From CAZDUS01 sp964508705 (GTDB lineage: Bacteria; Verrucomicrobiota; Kiritimatiellia; CAIKKV01; CAITUY01): a stretch of DNA of 54,760 nt. Below are positions 7,803-18,300 of this stretch, piece after piece. The stretch's first letter is position 1. Each line of letters opens with the position of its first letter. The notes beneath the pieces are model-generated. The model was not told the origin of the DNA and ran no database searches. It worked only from the letters and a program-made list of their open reading frames with translations. The stretch spans positions 1 through 54,760 of the forward strand of contig CAZDUS010000012.1 in NCBI GenBank assembly GCA_964508705.1, given 5' to 3'. A program made the translations under genes and the position numbers.

Positions 7803-9485
7803 ATGGTGTGGTTTGAAAAACTATCGTTTAGGCGGAAACTAGCGCTGATCCTCATGAGCATCAGTGTTGTTTCATCCCTGCTCTCCTGCACCCTGTTCGG
7901 TATTTACGATTGGATAAGGGTCCCCAACCAGAGCGTTGATGACCTTCTGCTCCGACTCACGTTTTACGCCAGAGTCACGGCACTTATCTTCCTGTCTTCC
8001 TTTATCGTCATTGTTTTTTTCTCACTCTTTTTCCAGCGCTGGATAGCACGGCCTGTCCTGAATCTCGCCAAGACGGTTCGTCAAGTCACGCAAAACAATG
8101 ATTACTCCCTTCGTGCCGTTAAGAACAGTTATGACGAGATCGGCCAACTTACGGACGGCTTTAACCACATGCTTCAGGGCATCGAAACACGGGGGAAATT
8201 CCTTCGCCAAACCAATGAAGCACTCCTGAAGGAGATCGACGAAAGGCAAAGTGCGGAGAAAAACCTCCTCCTGTTGACCGAAACCCTGGAACAGCAGGTC
8301 TCTGAACGCACATCCGCCGCTGAAGCCGCCAACCAAGCCAAAACAAACTTCCTTACAAATGTTAGCCATGAATTGCGCACACCTCTCAACTCAGTCATTG
8401 GCTTCACCAACCTTCTCCTGAAGAACAAAAATAACAATCTTCGGGCAGATGATCTCGCCTACCTTGAACGCATTCTGGCCAATGGCAGAAATCTTCTTGG
8501 CCTGATCAACCAAATCCTCGACTTGTCTAAAATCGAGGCAAAAAAAACCGACATCACCCTGTCATCCATCGACCTTGTGACTATGTGCGGAGACATCCTT
8601 GCCGAAAATGAAAGCCTAGTCGCCGGACGTCCGGTTGAATTGTCCCTTAACGCCCCTGACCGGGTGGCACGCCTTCGGTGCGATGCCAGCAAACTAAGGC
8701 AAATTCTGACTAACCTAATCAGTAATGGCGTGAAATTCACCGAACACGGTCACGTCCTGGTTAGTATTGTTACCGAGCCAAACTCCGGATACCCCATTCG
8801 AATTGATGTGTGCGACACAGGTATCGGCATTCCTGTTGAAAATCAGGTCGTCATTTTCGACGCCTTTCGCCAGGCAAGCAGCGTCACTTTTCACAAATAC
8901 GGGGGTTCGGGCCTTGGTCTGACCATTACTTCAGCTCTATGCCAACTTCTGGGGTACAGCCTTAAAGTCTGCAGCGAACAGGGCAGGGGCTCAACATTTT
9001 CTATCTGGTTGTCGCCGGATTATTACACAATGTTGAATTCGGAGCCCGTTCAGCCACCTCATCGTTCCGCTCCTGAAATCGCCGTCTTCCCTAATCCGCT
9101 TCAGAATCGCACGATTCTTGCCGTGGATGATGAGGAGGACTCCCTGCTCCTGCTTACCCGTCTTCTTGAGGACTACGGATGCATACCTATCCCCGCAACT
9201 TCAGGCGAGGAAGGATTGCGGCTCGCCAGCCAAACTAAACCGGATGCGATTATTCTTGATCTACTCATGCCCGGAAGCAATAGCTGGCAAACCCTGGAGA
9301 CACTTGCGCGCGCTCATGACCTCCGTAGACTTCCCGTTATAATCGTCACTTCCCTCCACCTGACGCTTGATGAAAAAAAACTTCTACTCCAGAAGGCATC
9401 TGTCATTCTTCAGAAACGCGCAGACTTGAAACTTGAGCTCCGTAAAGCTTTGATTTCCATCTTTCCTCCTGCGGCCGTCGAATAA
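7803..9485 (+). CDS. Hybrid histidine kinase, HAMP-HisKA-HATPase-REC
   Basis: 560-residue inner-membrane sensor kinase. Two membrane helices (about 14-36 and 58-80) enclose only about 22 residues, then HAMP (about 81-135), a coiled-coil linker, HisKA with His189 in NVSHELRTPLNS, HATPase_c (N box NLISNGVKF, G1 DTGIGIP, G2 GGSGLGL) and a C-terminal receiver with Asp486 in AIILDLLMPG. The conserved receiver Lys-Pro near the end is changed (ILQKRADL). Shine-Dalgarno GAAAGGAG is well placed. The TM-HAMP sequence resembles CHASE8 kinases from which the extracytoplasmic domain has been lost. It partners with the Hpt-REC gene upstream. Confidence 0.92.
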   Translation: MVWFEKLSFRRKLALILMSISVVSSLLSCTLFGIYDWIRVPNQSVDDLLLRLTFYARVTALIFLSSFIVIVFFSLFFQRWIARPVLNLAKTVRQVTQNNDYSLRAVKNSYDEIGQLTDGFNHMLQGIETRGKFLRQTNEALLKEIDERQSAEKNLLLLTETLEQQVSERTSAAEAANQAKTNFLTNVSHELRTPLNSVIGFTNLLLKNKNNNLRADDLAYLERILANGRNLLGLINQILDLSKIEAKKTDITLSSIDLVTMCGDILAENESLVAGRPVELSLNAPDRVARLRCDASKLRQILTNLISNGVKFTEHGHVLVSIVTEPNSGYPIRIDVCDTGIGIPVENQVVIFDAFRQASSVTFHKYGGSGLGLTITSALCQLLGYSLKVCSEQGRGSTFSIWLSPDYYTMLNSEPVQPPHRSAPEIAVFPNPLQNRTILAVDDEEDSLLLLTRLLEDYGCIPIPATSGEEGLRLASQTKPDAIILDLLMPGSNSWQTLETLARAHDLRRLPVIIVTSLHLTLDEKKLLLQKASVILQKRADLKLELRKALISIFPPAAVE

Positions 9486-9616
9486 CACTGCGCGGCGCTT
9501 CCTCGAATTTGGATTTTCCCAAAAGCGGTCATTGATCTTCTACCCTTGCGGTTGTAAAGTCCAACCGTTCACCGTGATAGCAAACCGTCAATTTGAAATC
9601 TGAAATTGAAAGAGTC

Positions 9617-11521
9617 ATGAGATCAGAAAAGCCGACCAGAACTTTTTCAGAAATCCCCGGGAGTATCCCGTCACCTCGCCTAACATGGTTGATTGGATCA
9701 ATTATTTTCCTGCTCGCTCTGGCCTTGCGCGTAACATTTATTTTTCAGAGCGAAACACTCGTTGATTTCAGAACCCCTACCCCCGGCCTCGACATAAATT
9801 TGCACTGGGAAGCGGCAAAGCAAATAAGAGCTGACGCAGCATTCCCATGTTTCGAACTGATGATGCCTTCCGCTCCGCTACACCCTTATGTTGTCGCCTT
9901 CTCACAGGAAATATTGGGCGAAAACATGGTGACGCACCGCCTGTTCAGGGCTGTATTGGGGTCTTTGGCCATCGTGATACTATTCATTGTTGCTTTGCGT
10001 CTTTCAGGAAGTTTAACCGCATCGTCCATCATGGCGCTCCTCCTGAGCGGATTGCCCGGCGCCATTTATTTCGACAGCATGTTGCTCAAAACCAATGTGG
10101 AGATCCTGCTATTAAGCGTGGCTCTTTTGCTTCTGGCGAGGCCGGGTAAGGTTAAAGGACTGTGGCGATGGATTGCCCTTGGCAGCGCTCTCGGCGGGCT
10201 TCTGTCCGCACTACGCTTCGGACAAGGCGGCACCGTTCTGTATGTCGTGTTCATTCTCGCTTTTCTATTTAAAACCCCTGCATTGGAAGGGAAGACTGCT
10301 CGTGCGTGGGTCATCGCCGCTATGCTTGTGCTATTCCTAGGTAGCCAGTTGCTGTTCAAATATAGGGAACCCCTGCTGGGAATTACCGCTGACCGGTTCC
10401 TACCCGTCGGCGGTGTTCATATGCGGATTGGATTCCAGCCCGGAGCAATTGGCACTTATCATGTTCTCAAACGGTTCCCTGCTCTTCCTCTCGGTCATAC
10501 TTTCTTTGCCCGAATGGCAGCTGACGCCCGTGATGGCTACCCTCACAGCGCCGCTGAAGCCGACCAGTCCTATATTAAGGAAGCCACCGATTTTATACGG
10601 CAAAACCCACGCGAAACACTGACCATCTTGCGACGAAAATTCGAGCAATTCTTTAATGATTTCGAGTCCGCCGCCAATCATTACCTGCCTCACGTCATTA
10701 GCCGGGTTAAGGTCATGCGGATCCCTTCAGCCGGATGGGGTGGATTCGTAATTCTGGCATTCTGGGGGCTCGTGGCCTTAATTCATCGTCGAAAATGGAA
10801 TGTTCTTACTCTGCTGGGTGGCTTGGTATCCTCGGTCCTTTTGATGAATCTCATGTCTTTTGTGACCTTCCGGTATCGCTATCCTGCCATCATTCCGTTG
10901 GCATTGCTGTCAGCCTTCGGACTTGCCTACCTCGGACAGCAGGCTCGGCAAATCGTGTCTCTTCGCAAAGGCTGGCTATCATCCATAATGCTGTTGTTAA
11001 TCATCATCACCTGCACTCTGGGTGTCGGCTGGTATGCTTACCGACCGGTTTTAGCTATGGCTCAACGGTCCATGACAGAAACTGCCGAACGGAATCTCCT
11101 TTTAAGCAAATCTGGTGAAAAGGCTTATTCTAGCCTAGCTAAATTGGATGGGCTCGATGTTTTGACCCCGGAGCAGGAAGATAAAAGGGGCATGCTTCTG
11201 CACACTCTGGGGCGTTATACGGAGTCATACCACCAACTTGAGCTATTGGCCCTGCATAAGCCTGACCGAATCGCGGCAACAAGACAATATTTGGTCTATC
11301 TAATGTGGGCAGGAAAATATGACGGGCTGGTCACCTATCTCGATCATCTAGCCGAAACAAACCCGAAAATCTGGTGGCAATTGATGCGATCATTCGATTC
11401 CCTGTCGCCGGCTTGGCGGGGAACAGATCCCAACCTCAAGCTGATCATTCAGGCCATCCTTAGGGATATCGTCCGACCGCGCCTCACCGCGCCAAGAAAC
11501 ACCGATCCCGATGGTCGATAA
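9617..11521 (+). CDS. GT39-like polytopic glycosyltransferase with TPR-like tail
   Basis: 634-residue integral membrane protein. After a short cytoplasmic lead, a first TM (about 22-42) is followed by a large loop containing TPTPGLDINLHWEAAK, then about ten more hydrophobic segments to residue about 480; the last 140 residues are soluble and helical, with a TPR-like pattern (LHTLGRYTESYHQLELLALHKP). This is the architecture of GT39/ArnT-like (PMT_2) transferases, which move a sugar from a polyprenyl phosphate on the periplasmic side. Donor and acceptor are unknown. A TTG at 9593 is in frame, but ATG 9617 with GAAAGAG ahead is more likely. It stands apart from the main glycan locus. Confidence 0.7.
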   Translation: MRSEKPTRTFSEIPGSIPSPRLTWLIGSIIFLLALALRVTFIFQSETLVDFRTPTPGLDINLHWEAAKQIRADAAFPCFELMMPSAPLHPYVVAFSQEILGENMVTHRLFRAVLGSLAIVILFIVALRLSGSLTASSIMALLLSGLPGAIYFDSMLLKTNVEILLLSVALLLLARPGKVKGLWRWIALGSALGGLLSALRFGQGGTVLYVVFILAFLFKTPALEGKTARAWVIAAMLVLFLGSQLLFKYREPLLGITADRFLPVGGVHMRIGFQPGAIGTYHVLKRFPALPLGHTFFARMAADARDGYPHSAAEADQSYIKEATDFIRQNPRETLTILRRKFEQFFNDFESAANHYLPHVISRVKVMRIPSAGWGGFVILAFWGLVALIHRRKWNVLTLLGGLVSSVLLMNLMSFVTFRYRYPAIIPLALLSAFGLAYLGQQARQIVSLRKGWLSSIMLLLIIITCTLGVGWYAYRPVLAMAQRSMTETAERNLLLSKSGEKAYSSLAKLDGLDVLTPEQEDKRGMLLHTLGRYTESYHQLELLALHKPDRIAATRQYLVYLMWAGKYDGLVTYLDHLAETNPKIWWQLMRSFDSLSPAWRGTDPNLKLIIQAILRDIVRPRLTAPRNTDPDGR

Positions 11522-11524
11522 TCC

Positions 11525-12220
11525 TTACTTGTTGCCATTCGCCTTTTGGCTTTGCTTCGGGGGCACTCCTCGGGCTGTTTGTCTCGCCGGTTTAAGCACC
11601 TCGTACAGGGTCATGCTATTCCTGTCGTAATAATAAGCAGTTTCCGGCTTGAGGGAGAACTTTGCTGACAGCAACCCGTTTTGTCTTTTCAGGGCGAAAT
11701 CCTGCTCCTTCAGCAATTCCTGCAACACATCAATTTGGGCAACAACGCGGCCTGCGTCCTTTTGCATTTTCAGCAACTTCTCCTCCGCCGCCTTATCCTC
11801 AAGTTTACGTTTAAACAACTCGTTTGTTGAAACGCTTCCATTTGACGACTCATTGCTTACCTGTTGCTCCTCAACAGTCATCGAATCAGCCTGATATGTC
11901 CACTTCATCTCAGGCGTAATCCCAAACTCAACGGACAGCGCTTTTCGGATTGCGCCATGAAGGCCTATCTTCGACTGAAGCATTCGCCGTAGAACACCCA
12001 CATCCTCCTCTAGAGCTTTTCTTCCTGCCAGCATGCTCATCAACTCTTGCTCAGTCTTCTTGTCGGGAACATTCAAAACATATTTCTGAGCCATCCGCGG
12101 CTGTTCTTTGGCTGTTTTCTCAGTCGACTCTGGTTCTTTGCTAAACCACCCGGCCGAAACAGTTACATTCATCGCCATCAACGCACAAGCAGTCACGATT
12201 GCGTGTTTCATGTTCAACAT
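11525..12220 (-). CDS. Secreted coiled-coil protein of unknown function
   Basis: 231-residue protein not recognised. Residues 1-24 look like a signal peptide (hydrophobic AIVTACALMAMNVTVSA, cleavage near AGWF). The rest is charged and helix-rich with coiled-coil character around 60-95 and 130-190, and two related ends, LHGAIRKALSVEFGITPE and LLSAKFSLKPETAYYYD, each followed by a Tyr/Asp-Ser-Met-Thr motif (YQADSMTVEE, YDRNSMTLYE), so it may be an internal duplication of a helix-loop unit. ATG 12220 has AGGAG eight bases ahead; a longer reading to 12289 lacks one. It lies downstream of the giant autotransporter, beyond that gene's terminator, on the same strand. Confidence 0.65.
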   Translation of the reverse strand: MLNMKHAIVTACALMAMNVTVSAGWFSKEPESTEKTAKEQPRMAQKYVLNVPDKKTEQELMSMLAGRKALEEDVGVLRRMLQSKIGLHGAIRKALSVEFGITPEMKWTYQADSMTVEEQQVSNESSNGSVSTNELFKRKLEDKAAEEKLLKMQKDAGRVVAQIDVLQELLKEQDFALKRQNGLLSAKFSLKPETAYYYDRNSMTLYEVLKPARQTARGVPPKQSQKANGNK

Positions 12221-12332
12221 GGAATCTACTCCTATATTAATTGATCGCCCCACTCCTGCCGAATCGCGGAACCATCCCTTATACTTCATTGCACAACTTG
12301 ACTCATAAACACCATGTCGTGCACACCAAGCA

Positions 12333-12358
12333 AAAGGCCCACCTTTCGGCGGGCCTTT
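12333..12358 (-). terminator. Intrinsic terminator of the giant autotransporter gene
   Basis: Arms AAAGGCCCACC and GGCGGGCCTTT pair over 11 bp with one mismatch around a 4-base loop. On the minus strand the stem is followed by TTTTGCTT. It lies 24 bp past the stop of the autotransporter gene. Confidence 0.85.
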
Positions 12359-12381
12359 AATTGATTTACTTACTTAACACA

Positions 12382-15300
12382 TTATTCGTCGTTGGGATCA
12401 CTCAAGAGCCAAGGATCTATTTCAACGGCTCCATCAAAGCTTGCATAGGAATAAGGATCTACTGATCCCCACCAGTTATCCTCAGCCCAAAGCAACCCAT
12501 CGCCGTTATTTGAGACATCGTAATTATCGTTGTCATATACCGAATTGTTGCCACCGATGAATTCGCCTAACCCCATACACAGGAATATGTCGCCATCCCA
12601 TGTGTAAGCCTCAATATCAAGGCCATTATCATCGTTATACGCCAGCACCGAATCAGCCATCAGGAATCCGGCAGTACCTTCGTCGGAGTATATCTCAATG
12701 TCGAGACCGTCACCGTCATTGTAGGAAGCCGTGAGCCCATCCGCATCAACAGATGCATTCCCATGGTAGCCAAACGCGAGGGCGCCACCACCTTGAATTC
12801 CATCCCCATCGTTCCAACTGGCGTCAACGTCCAGATACCGCACGCTGGCATCGCCATCGCCGGAAACTGCTGCATAACCCCAGTCAAAATCGACTCCAGA
12901 GTCATCCTGGTTATCACTAAACTGCGAGTCAATTATATCAACGATGGCATCCCCTTCATCCGTCATGGAGCCAAAGATTTCAATATAGACACCGCCCTCA
13001 TCGTTAGCTGAGGCATCAACACCATCAAGTATCAATGTGGCATTGCCATATCCGTAGCCAAATCCATAGCCATACCCGTAGCCATATCCATAACCAAAAT
13101 CCAACGTAGTAACGGCAGCTCCGATACCTTGGACGCAGATCCCTTCATCGCCGTTTCCTATGGCGTCAACGTCCGTCAACCTGGCCGTTGCATCGCCATA
13201 GCTGGTTAGAGCCATCGCCACCGGCGTCCAATAATAGTACGAGTCATAGTATGGACCATAGGCTCCATAGGTGTTGTACGAATAGTTATAGTCCGACCCA
13301 TAACCCCAGCCAGCGTGGAACGCAATCCCCTCGTGCGAGTTCCAGTTTGCGTTTACATCGTCCATGACCAAAACTGCATCTCCGTAGTACGCCACAGCAC
13401 CGTATCCGAGATGTATGCCGTAGGAACTATAGCTACTGTAGTATCCATAGCCATTGTACGAGGCGTCCACGCCTTCGAACGTGGCATAGGCCGAACCGTA
13501 TTCCGATCTTGCTACGGCCACAGGGGAAGCCCAATCGTCGTAGTAGCTGTAATTGCTGGAGGAGTAGTAATCGTAGTCGTACCAGTAATTGTAGCTGCCA
13601 CCATTCGAATAACCGTAGTCAGCGGCAAAGAATATCCCGCTAGCGGCATTATCCTCAGCTGACACATCTTCCATCAGGAAACTGGCTGTCCCGTCTGTTG
13701 CAAAAGCCCCGTATCCTCCAATAAAAATGCCATAGCCCAATCCATGGCCGTACCCATAATAGCCTTGATCCTTATAGCCATACCCGACGCCATTCATATC
13801 GGCATCGATATCAATCATGCTGACCGTAGCATCACCACCGTCAGAGAACGCAACGGCATTTCCATATCCCGCATCACTATAGAACCAGTTGTTGTAATCA
13901 CTGCTGTAGTACCCATAGTAACTGTACCCACCCTCAAACTCGTCTACATAACTCCAGTAGTCATAGGAGGCGTAATCCTGCGCAAAGTGGATGCCGTCAC
14001 CCGCATTGGCATAAGCATCCACGTTATACATCGCAAACGTCGCATCCCCGCCTGCTGCAAGTGCACCGTAGCCGCCTACAAATATGCCATTGCCGTTATT
14101 CCAGTTCGCACTGACATTCACCATGCTCACGTAGGCGGATCCATATTCTGCTTCTGCAACGGCATTGCCCCATGTCCAGTCACCGTGCGACTCGCCCCAT
14201 GAGTTGTAGTAGCTGTATGAAGCGCCTCCGCCAGCGTAATAGTCATCATCGTAGTTCCAGTTACGATCATAATAAGACCGGTTCATTCCGAAATGGATGC
14301 CGTCTCCATAGTTACCAGATGCCTCGACATTCTCCATGATGAACGTTGCGTCTCCGTTGTACGCCCTAGCTCCGTAGGACGCCAAATGTATCCCATCGTC
14401 TCCGTTATAGCTGGCGCTGACATTATAGAGTGACACCACTGCGTCACCATTATAGGCGACTGCCACCCCGGGCGCCCACTCCGCCGCGCTGGAATACCCA
14501 TAGGATCCGTAGTAGCTGTAGCCATAGGCGCCATTTCCGACATCTATGCTATAGCCATAGCGACCCGAAGATCCGACGAAGTGTCTGGAGCTTGCGAAAT
14601 GAATGCCGCCATCGACATTACCATCCGCGTTGACGTTTTCAAAATAGACGCTTGCATCGCCATTATGTGCCACGGCCCCCGATCCACCAACGTAGATTCC
14701 ATAACTACCATAGTTGCCATAGTAGCCCTCCTTGCCATACCCATATCCGTTGTAATCGGCAGAGACTCCATAGAATGAAACCATGGCATCACCATAATAG
14801 CCATAGGATACGGCAATCGCATTTCCATAGGTTGCCGATTGATCCCAATCCCATTCGCGATTAACGCTCCAGTCCGCATACCCATAATCAGTGTACATGC
14901 TGTAACCATACTCGGCCTGCCAGGAACTGCGCGAACTATTCTGATCAAAGACAATACCGCTATCACTATTGTAATCGGCGCTTACATCATAGAACGACAC
15001 ACTCGCGTCATCATTCCATGATTTAGCTCCAGGCCCGCCTACATAAATCCCATCGCCGTAGTTGCCGGAAGCGCTAACATTTTCGAAAACCACTGAGGCG
15101 CGCCCATTTGCAACTGCAATTCCAGATCCATACGAATATCCAGCGGAGTATCCGTAACTTGAGTAGTATGAATTGCCGCTATATCCATAACCGGACGAAT
15201 CACTCCAATTCTCACTTCTGGAATAGCCGTACCCATAGTTTAGCTGCGCAAAGTGAATGCCATCACCCCAGTTGCCGTCCGCTGTGACATTGTGGGCTCG

Positions 15301-18300
15301 GAAAGATGCTTCTCCATAGCCGGAGGAATGCGCACCGTACCCTCCAACATATATACCGTTCCCCCAGTTATACGACGCCAATACGTCACTAAGCACCACA
15401 GTTGCGTCACCGTTGACCGCATGCGCGACCGCCGCAGGAATTGGATTCTCACTGTACCATCCCATTGAGTAGCCATAGTAAGACGTATCACCGTACGATG
15501 CGTCATAATGGCTGTTGTTAAGGTAGTAATACCAGTAATTGTCGCTTTGCGCGACACGCAGACCGCCATCCGAATTGCCGCTGACATCAACCTCATCCAT
15601 GTAGAAAAGCGCGTCACCCGCATACGAGCGCGCCCCATAACCGCCAATGTAAATTCCATAGGCCCCATAGCCATTTGCTTTCCCAGTGCGCTCTTCGTTG
15701 AACCCGTTCCCTGTGGCAGTAACCTCCGTCATATAGACCGACGCATCGCCATACGTCGCATCCGCTAACGCATTAGGTGCTTCTTGCGACATATACATAT
15801 AGCCGCTAAAGCTGTACGACGAATACCCCCACCCATAATCGGCATAATCAGAGAAGTGACCGCTGTATCCATAGTGAGCGTAATCCTGCGCAACATAGAT
15901 ACCGCTGCGCCCATTGTCATTAGCCTCGATACCATCCATCGACACGATGGCATCGCCGTTGTAGGCTTTGGCACCGCCACCACCAAAGAATATTCCATAT
16001 GCCCCGTTTTGCGAGGCTTCGATATTAGCGAGGTAAATCGAGGCATCTCCATTACCGGACGCAACCGCAGGGTCACCTGATCCTACCTCAATGTCGTAGT
16101 AGTAGGAATCACCATATCCGTCGCTATACGAGTACGATGAATAGTACCCGTTATTGTCGAACCGGATACCGCTACCGCCATTGTTATTCGCCACAACATT
16201 GGCCATTCCAAGGAAGGCTTCGCCATTAGCTGTATAAATTGGCGACCCCTGACCATAGCGACCAAACAAAATGCCGTTATCGTAGTTGCCTGACGCATCA
16301 ATGTCCGACATCAACACGGTGGCACCATAGCCAGCAGAGACATAGTTAATGTTTATGCCATTCTCGTTGTCAGTCGCCACAACATCTTCCAACAGAACCA
16401 TGGCCGAATCATGAGCTGAAACCGCCAAATCAACACCACTCCCATAATTTCCTTCTGCTGTGTGGCGAGTTATCTGCACATTAACATCATGGAAGTCCCG
16501 CGCATCCACCTCGAGCCCATCCCATCCGTTGCCGGACGTTACATTGTCGTCAACAAGAATCGTTGCCAGACCGGATCCATAGACCGCATTAATCGCTATC
16601 CCGTCCTGATCCGCATCCGTCACCGTGTTCCCATACACTTCCAAATTTACTTCATCCACATCATAGAAACCAAGCGCCATGCCCGAACCACGTACATCCG
16701 TGATCCGATTATTCCAGAAACTACCCTCAAACTGCGTCATCCCATAGTTGGAAATCTGAATGCCATGCCCGGTGCTGCCACTGCCATGTATGTAGTTACA
16801 GTGGACGTCCACGCCCGTAACGTTAACGCCCAATATCCCGGGTTGCCCAAAACTCGGCGCATTTTTCAAAAACTCGTCCGGTTGCGTAATCTCGAATCCC
16901 GCCACAGTGGTATTGTTAGCCAACGTAATCGCAGGCCCATTACCTCCGCCATTGACAACCGGGTAGACCCCGCCGAGGAACCGATCCCCACGCCCGTAGA
17001 TAGGGCATCCGCTTCCCCATAAGATCACTCCGTCCGTCATGACAACATTTTCATAATACTCCCGCCCTGCATCACGAACATAAACCATGCTCCGGGGATC
17101 ATTAACACCTTCCTGAATCGAGCTGTAGGGATGCTCCCAAGAACCGTCTTCCTTGCCGCTCTGATTGTCGTCGTCAACAAACGTAACATCTTCCTTTATG
17201 ACGACAGTCTTCTTATCCCGGTTCTTCTTACTAACCAAAGTTTTGCTTTTCAGGATGCGATCTTCAATAACCTCTTCAGGTTTCGACTCATCTGTCCGGA
17301 CGTGCAGGTCGCGAATAACCATCTCGGTTAAGCGGGATGATAGAGGGGCCTTGGTCTTACTGAGTTTAAATCCATCCAAGGCTCCGGCAAACGGCGACTT
17401 GCCATTACTCAAGGCAACCAGGTCGAAAGGCATCACGGCGCGTGCGCCAACCGAATAGGTTGAGCCATACAATTCATCATCTTCATGATAAACCGCATCA
17501 ACATATACTGAAGGCATCGGCCGGATTTCCAACCTGGCCTTCATGCCTTTGACTCGGTCATTTATGTCCGAGTCAAAATCATAATAACCCACAAACGCCT
17601 TCACGTCGGCGTAGTCCTGAACCACGGGTATGGGCAACAGCGCGCCAACTTCACAATCAAACCCTTCCAGCGCCTGCTCATATATTTGATAGTGCTGCTG
17701 CACCTGAACATCATAAGTTGAGTCAGTTATGTAAGTTTCTTGAACAATCTGGTTACCGTCACCCGTCACTTCGCCTCCATGACCTTGACTCTCGGTAACC
17801 TGCGAGGAACTCACAACATAGCGATCAGCAACCTTGACGTCGTCTTCAGGCAAGTAATAGTTCGCCCGCGCGTCCACCCACTTGCTCAGGAATTCCAATC
17901 CAAAGCCAAATTGATCAAACCCGTTATCAAGACTTGTCTCACGGTGATCATAGAATACGTTCGCACCCAAAATGAAATTCTTGTCGGGGAACAAATTGCG
18001 ATAGCCAACGCCAAAGTTGAATTCCTGCTCGTCGGAGTCGTTTAACGAGCCACGGGGTTCAACAAAGAGCAAACCTGACTTAATCATCAACACGGGAATC
18101 AGAACATCGCCATACCCTTCTGCTCCGTTATCGCTGAATAAGCCGCCTATTGTAATCTGGGCGGGAGGAAGAGGCGTCGCCGCAGAAGCTACCGCAGGCT
18201 GTTCGGCCGGCGCAGGCGTTGTTGAAGGCGCCGACGTGGCAGGAGCTACTTTTGAAGAGGAGGTTTCCGTCGCTTTCACAGAAGCGGCGGCAGGCGCCGG

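Noticed and set aside
13033..13101. The (GY)n DNA as a CRISPR or tandem array
   Set aside because: No spacers of uniform length and it is part of a long open frame; it is coding repeat.
13315..14202. Plus-strand frames rich in Ile/Val/His opposite the Tyr-rich repeats
   Set aside because: Direct complement of the GGN-TAY repeat text; composition is an artefact of the repeats.
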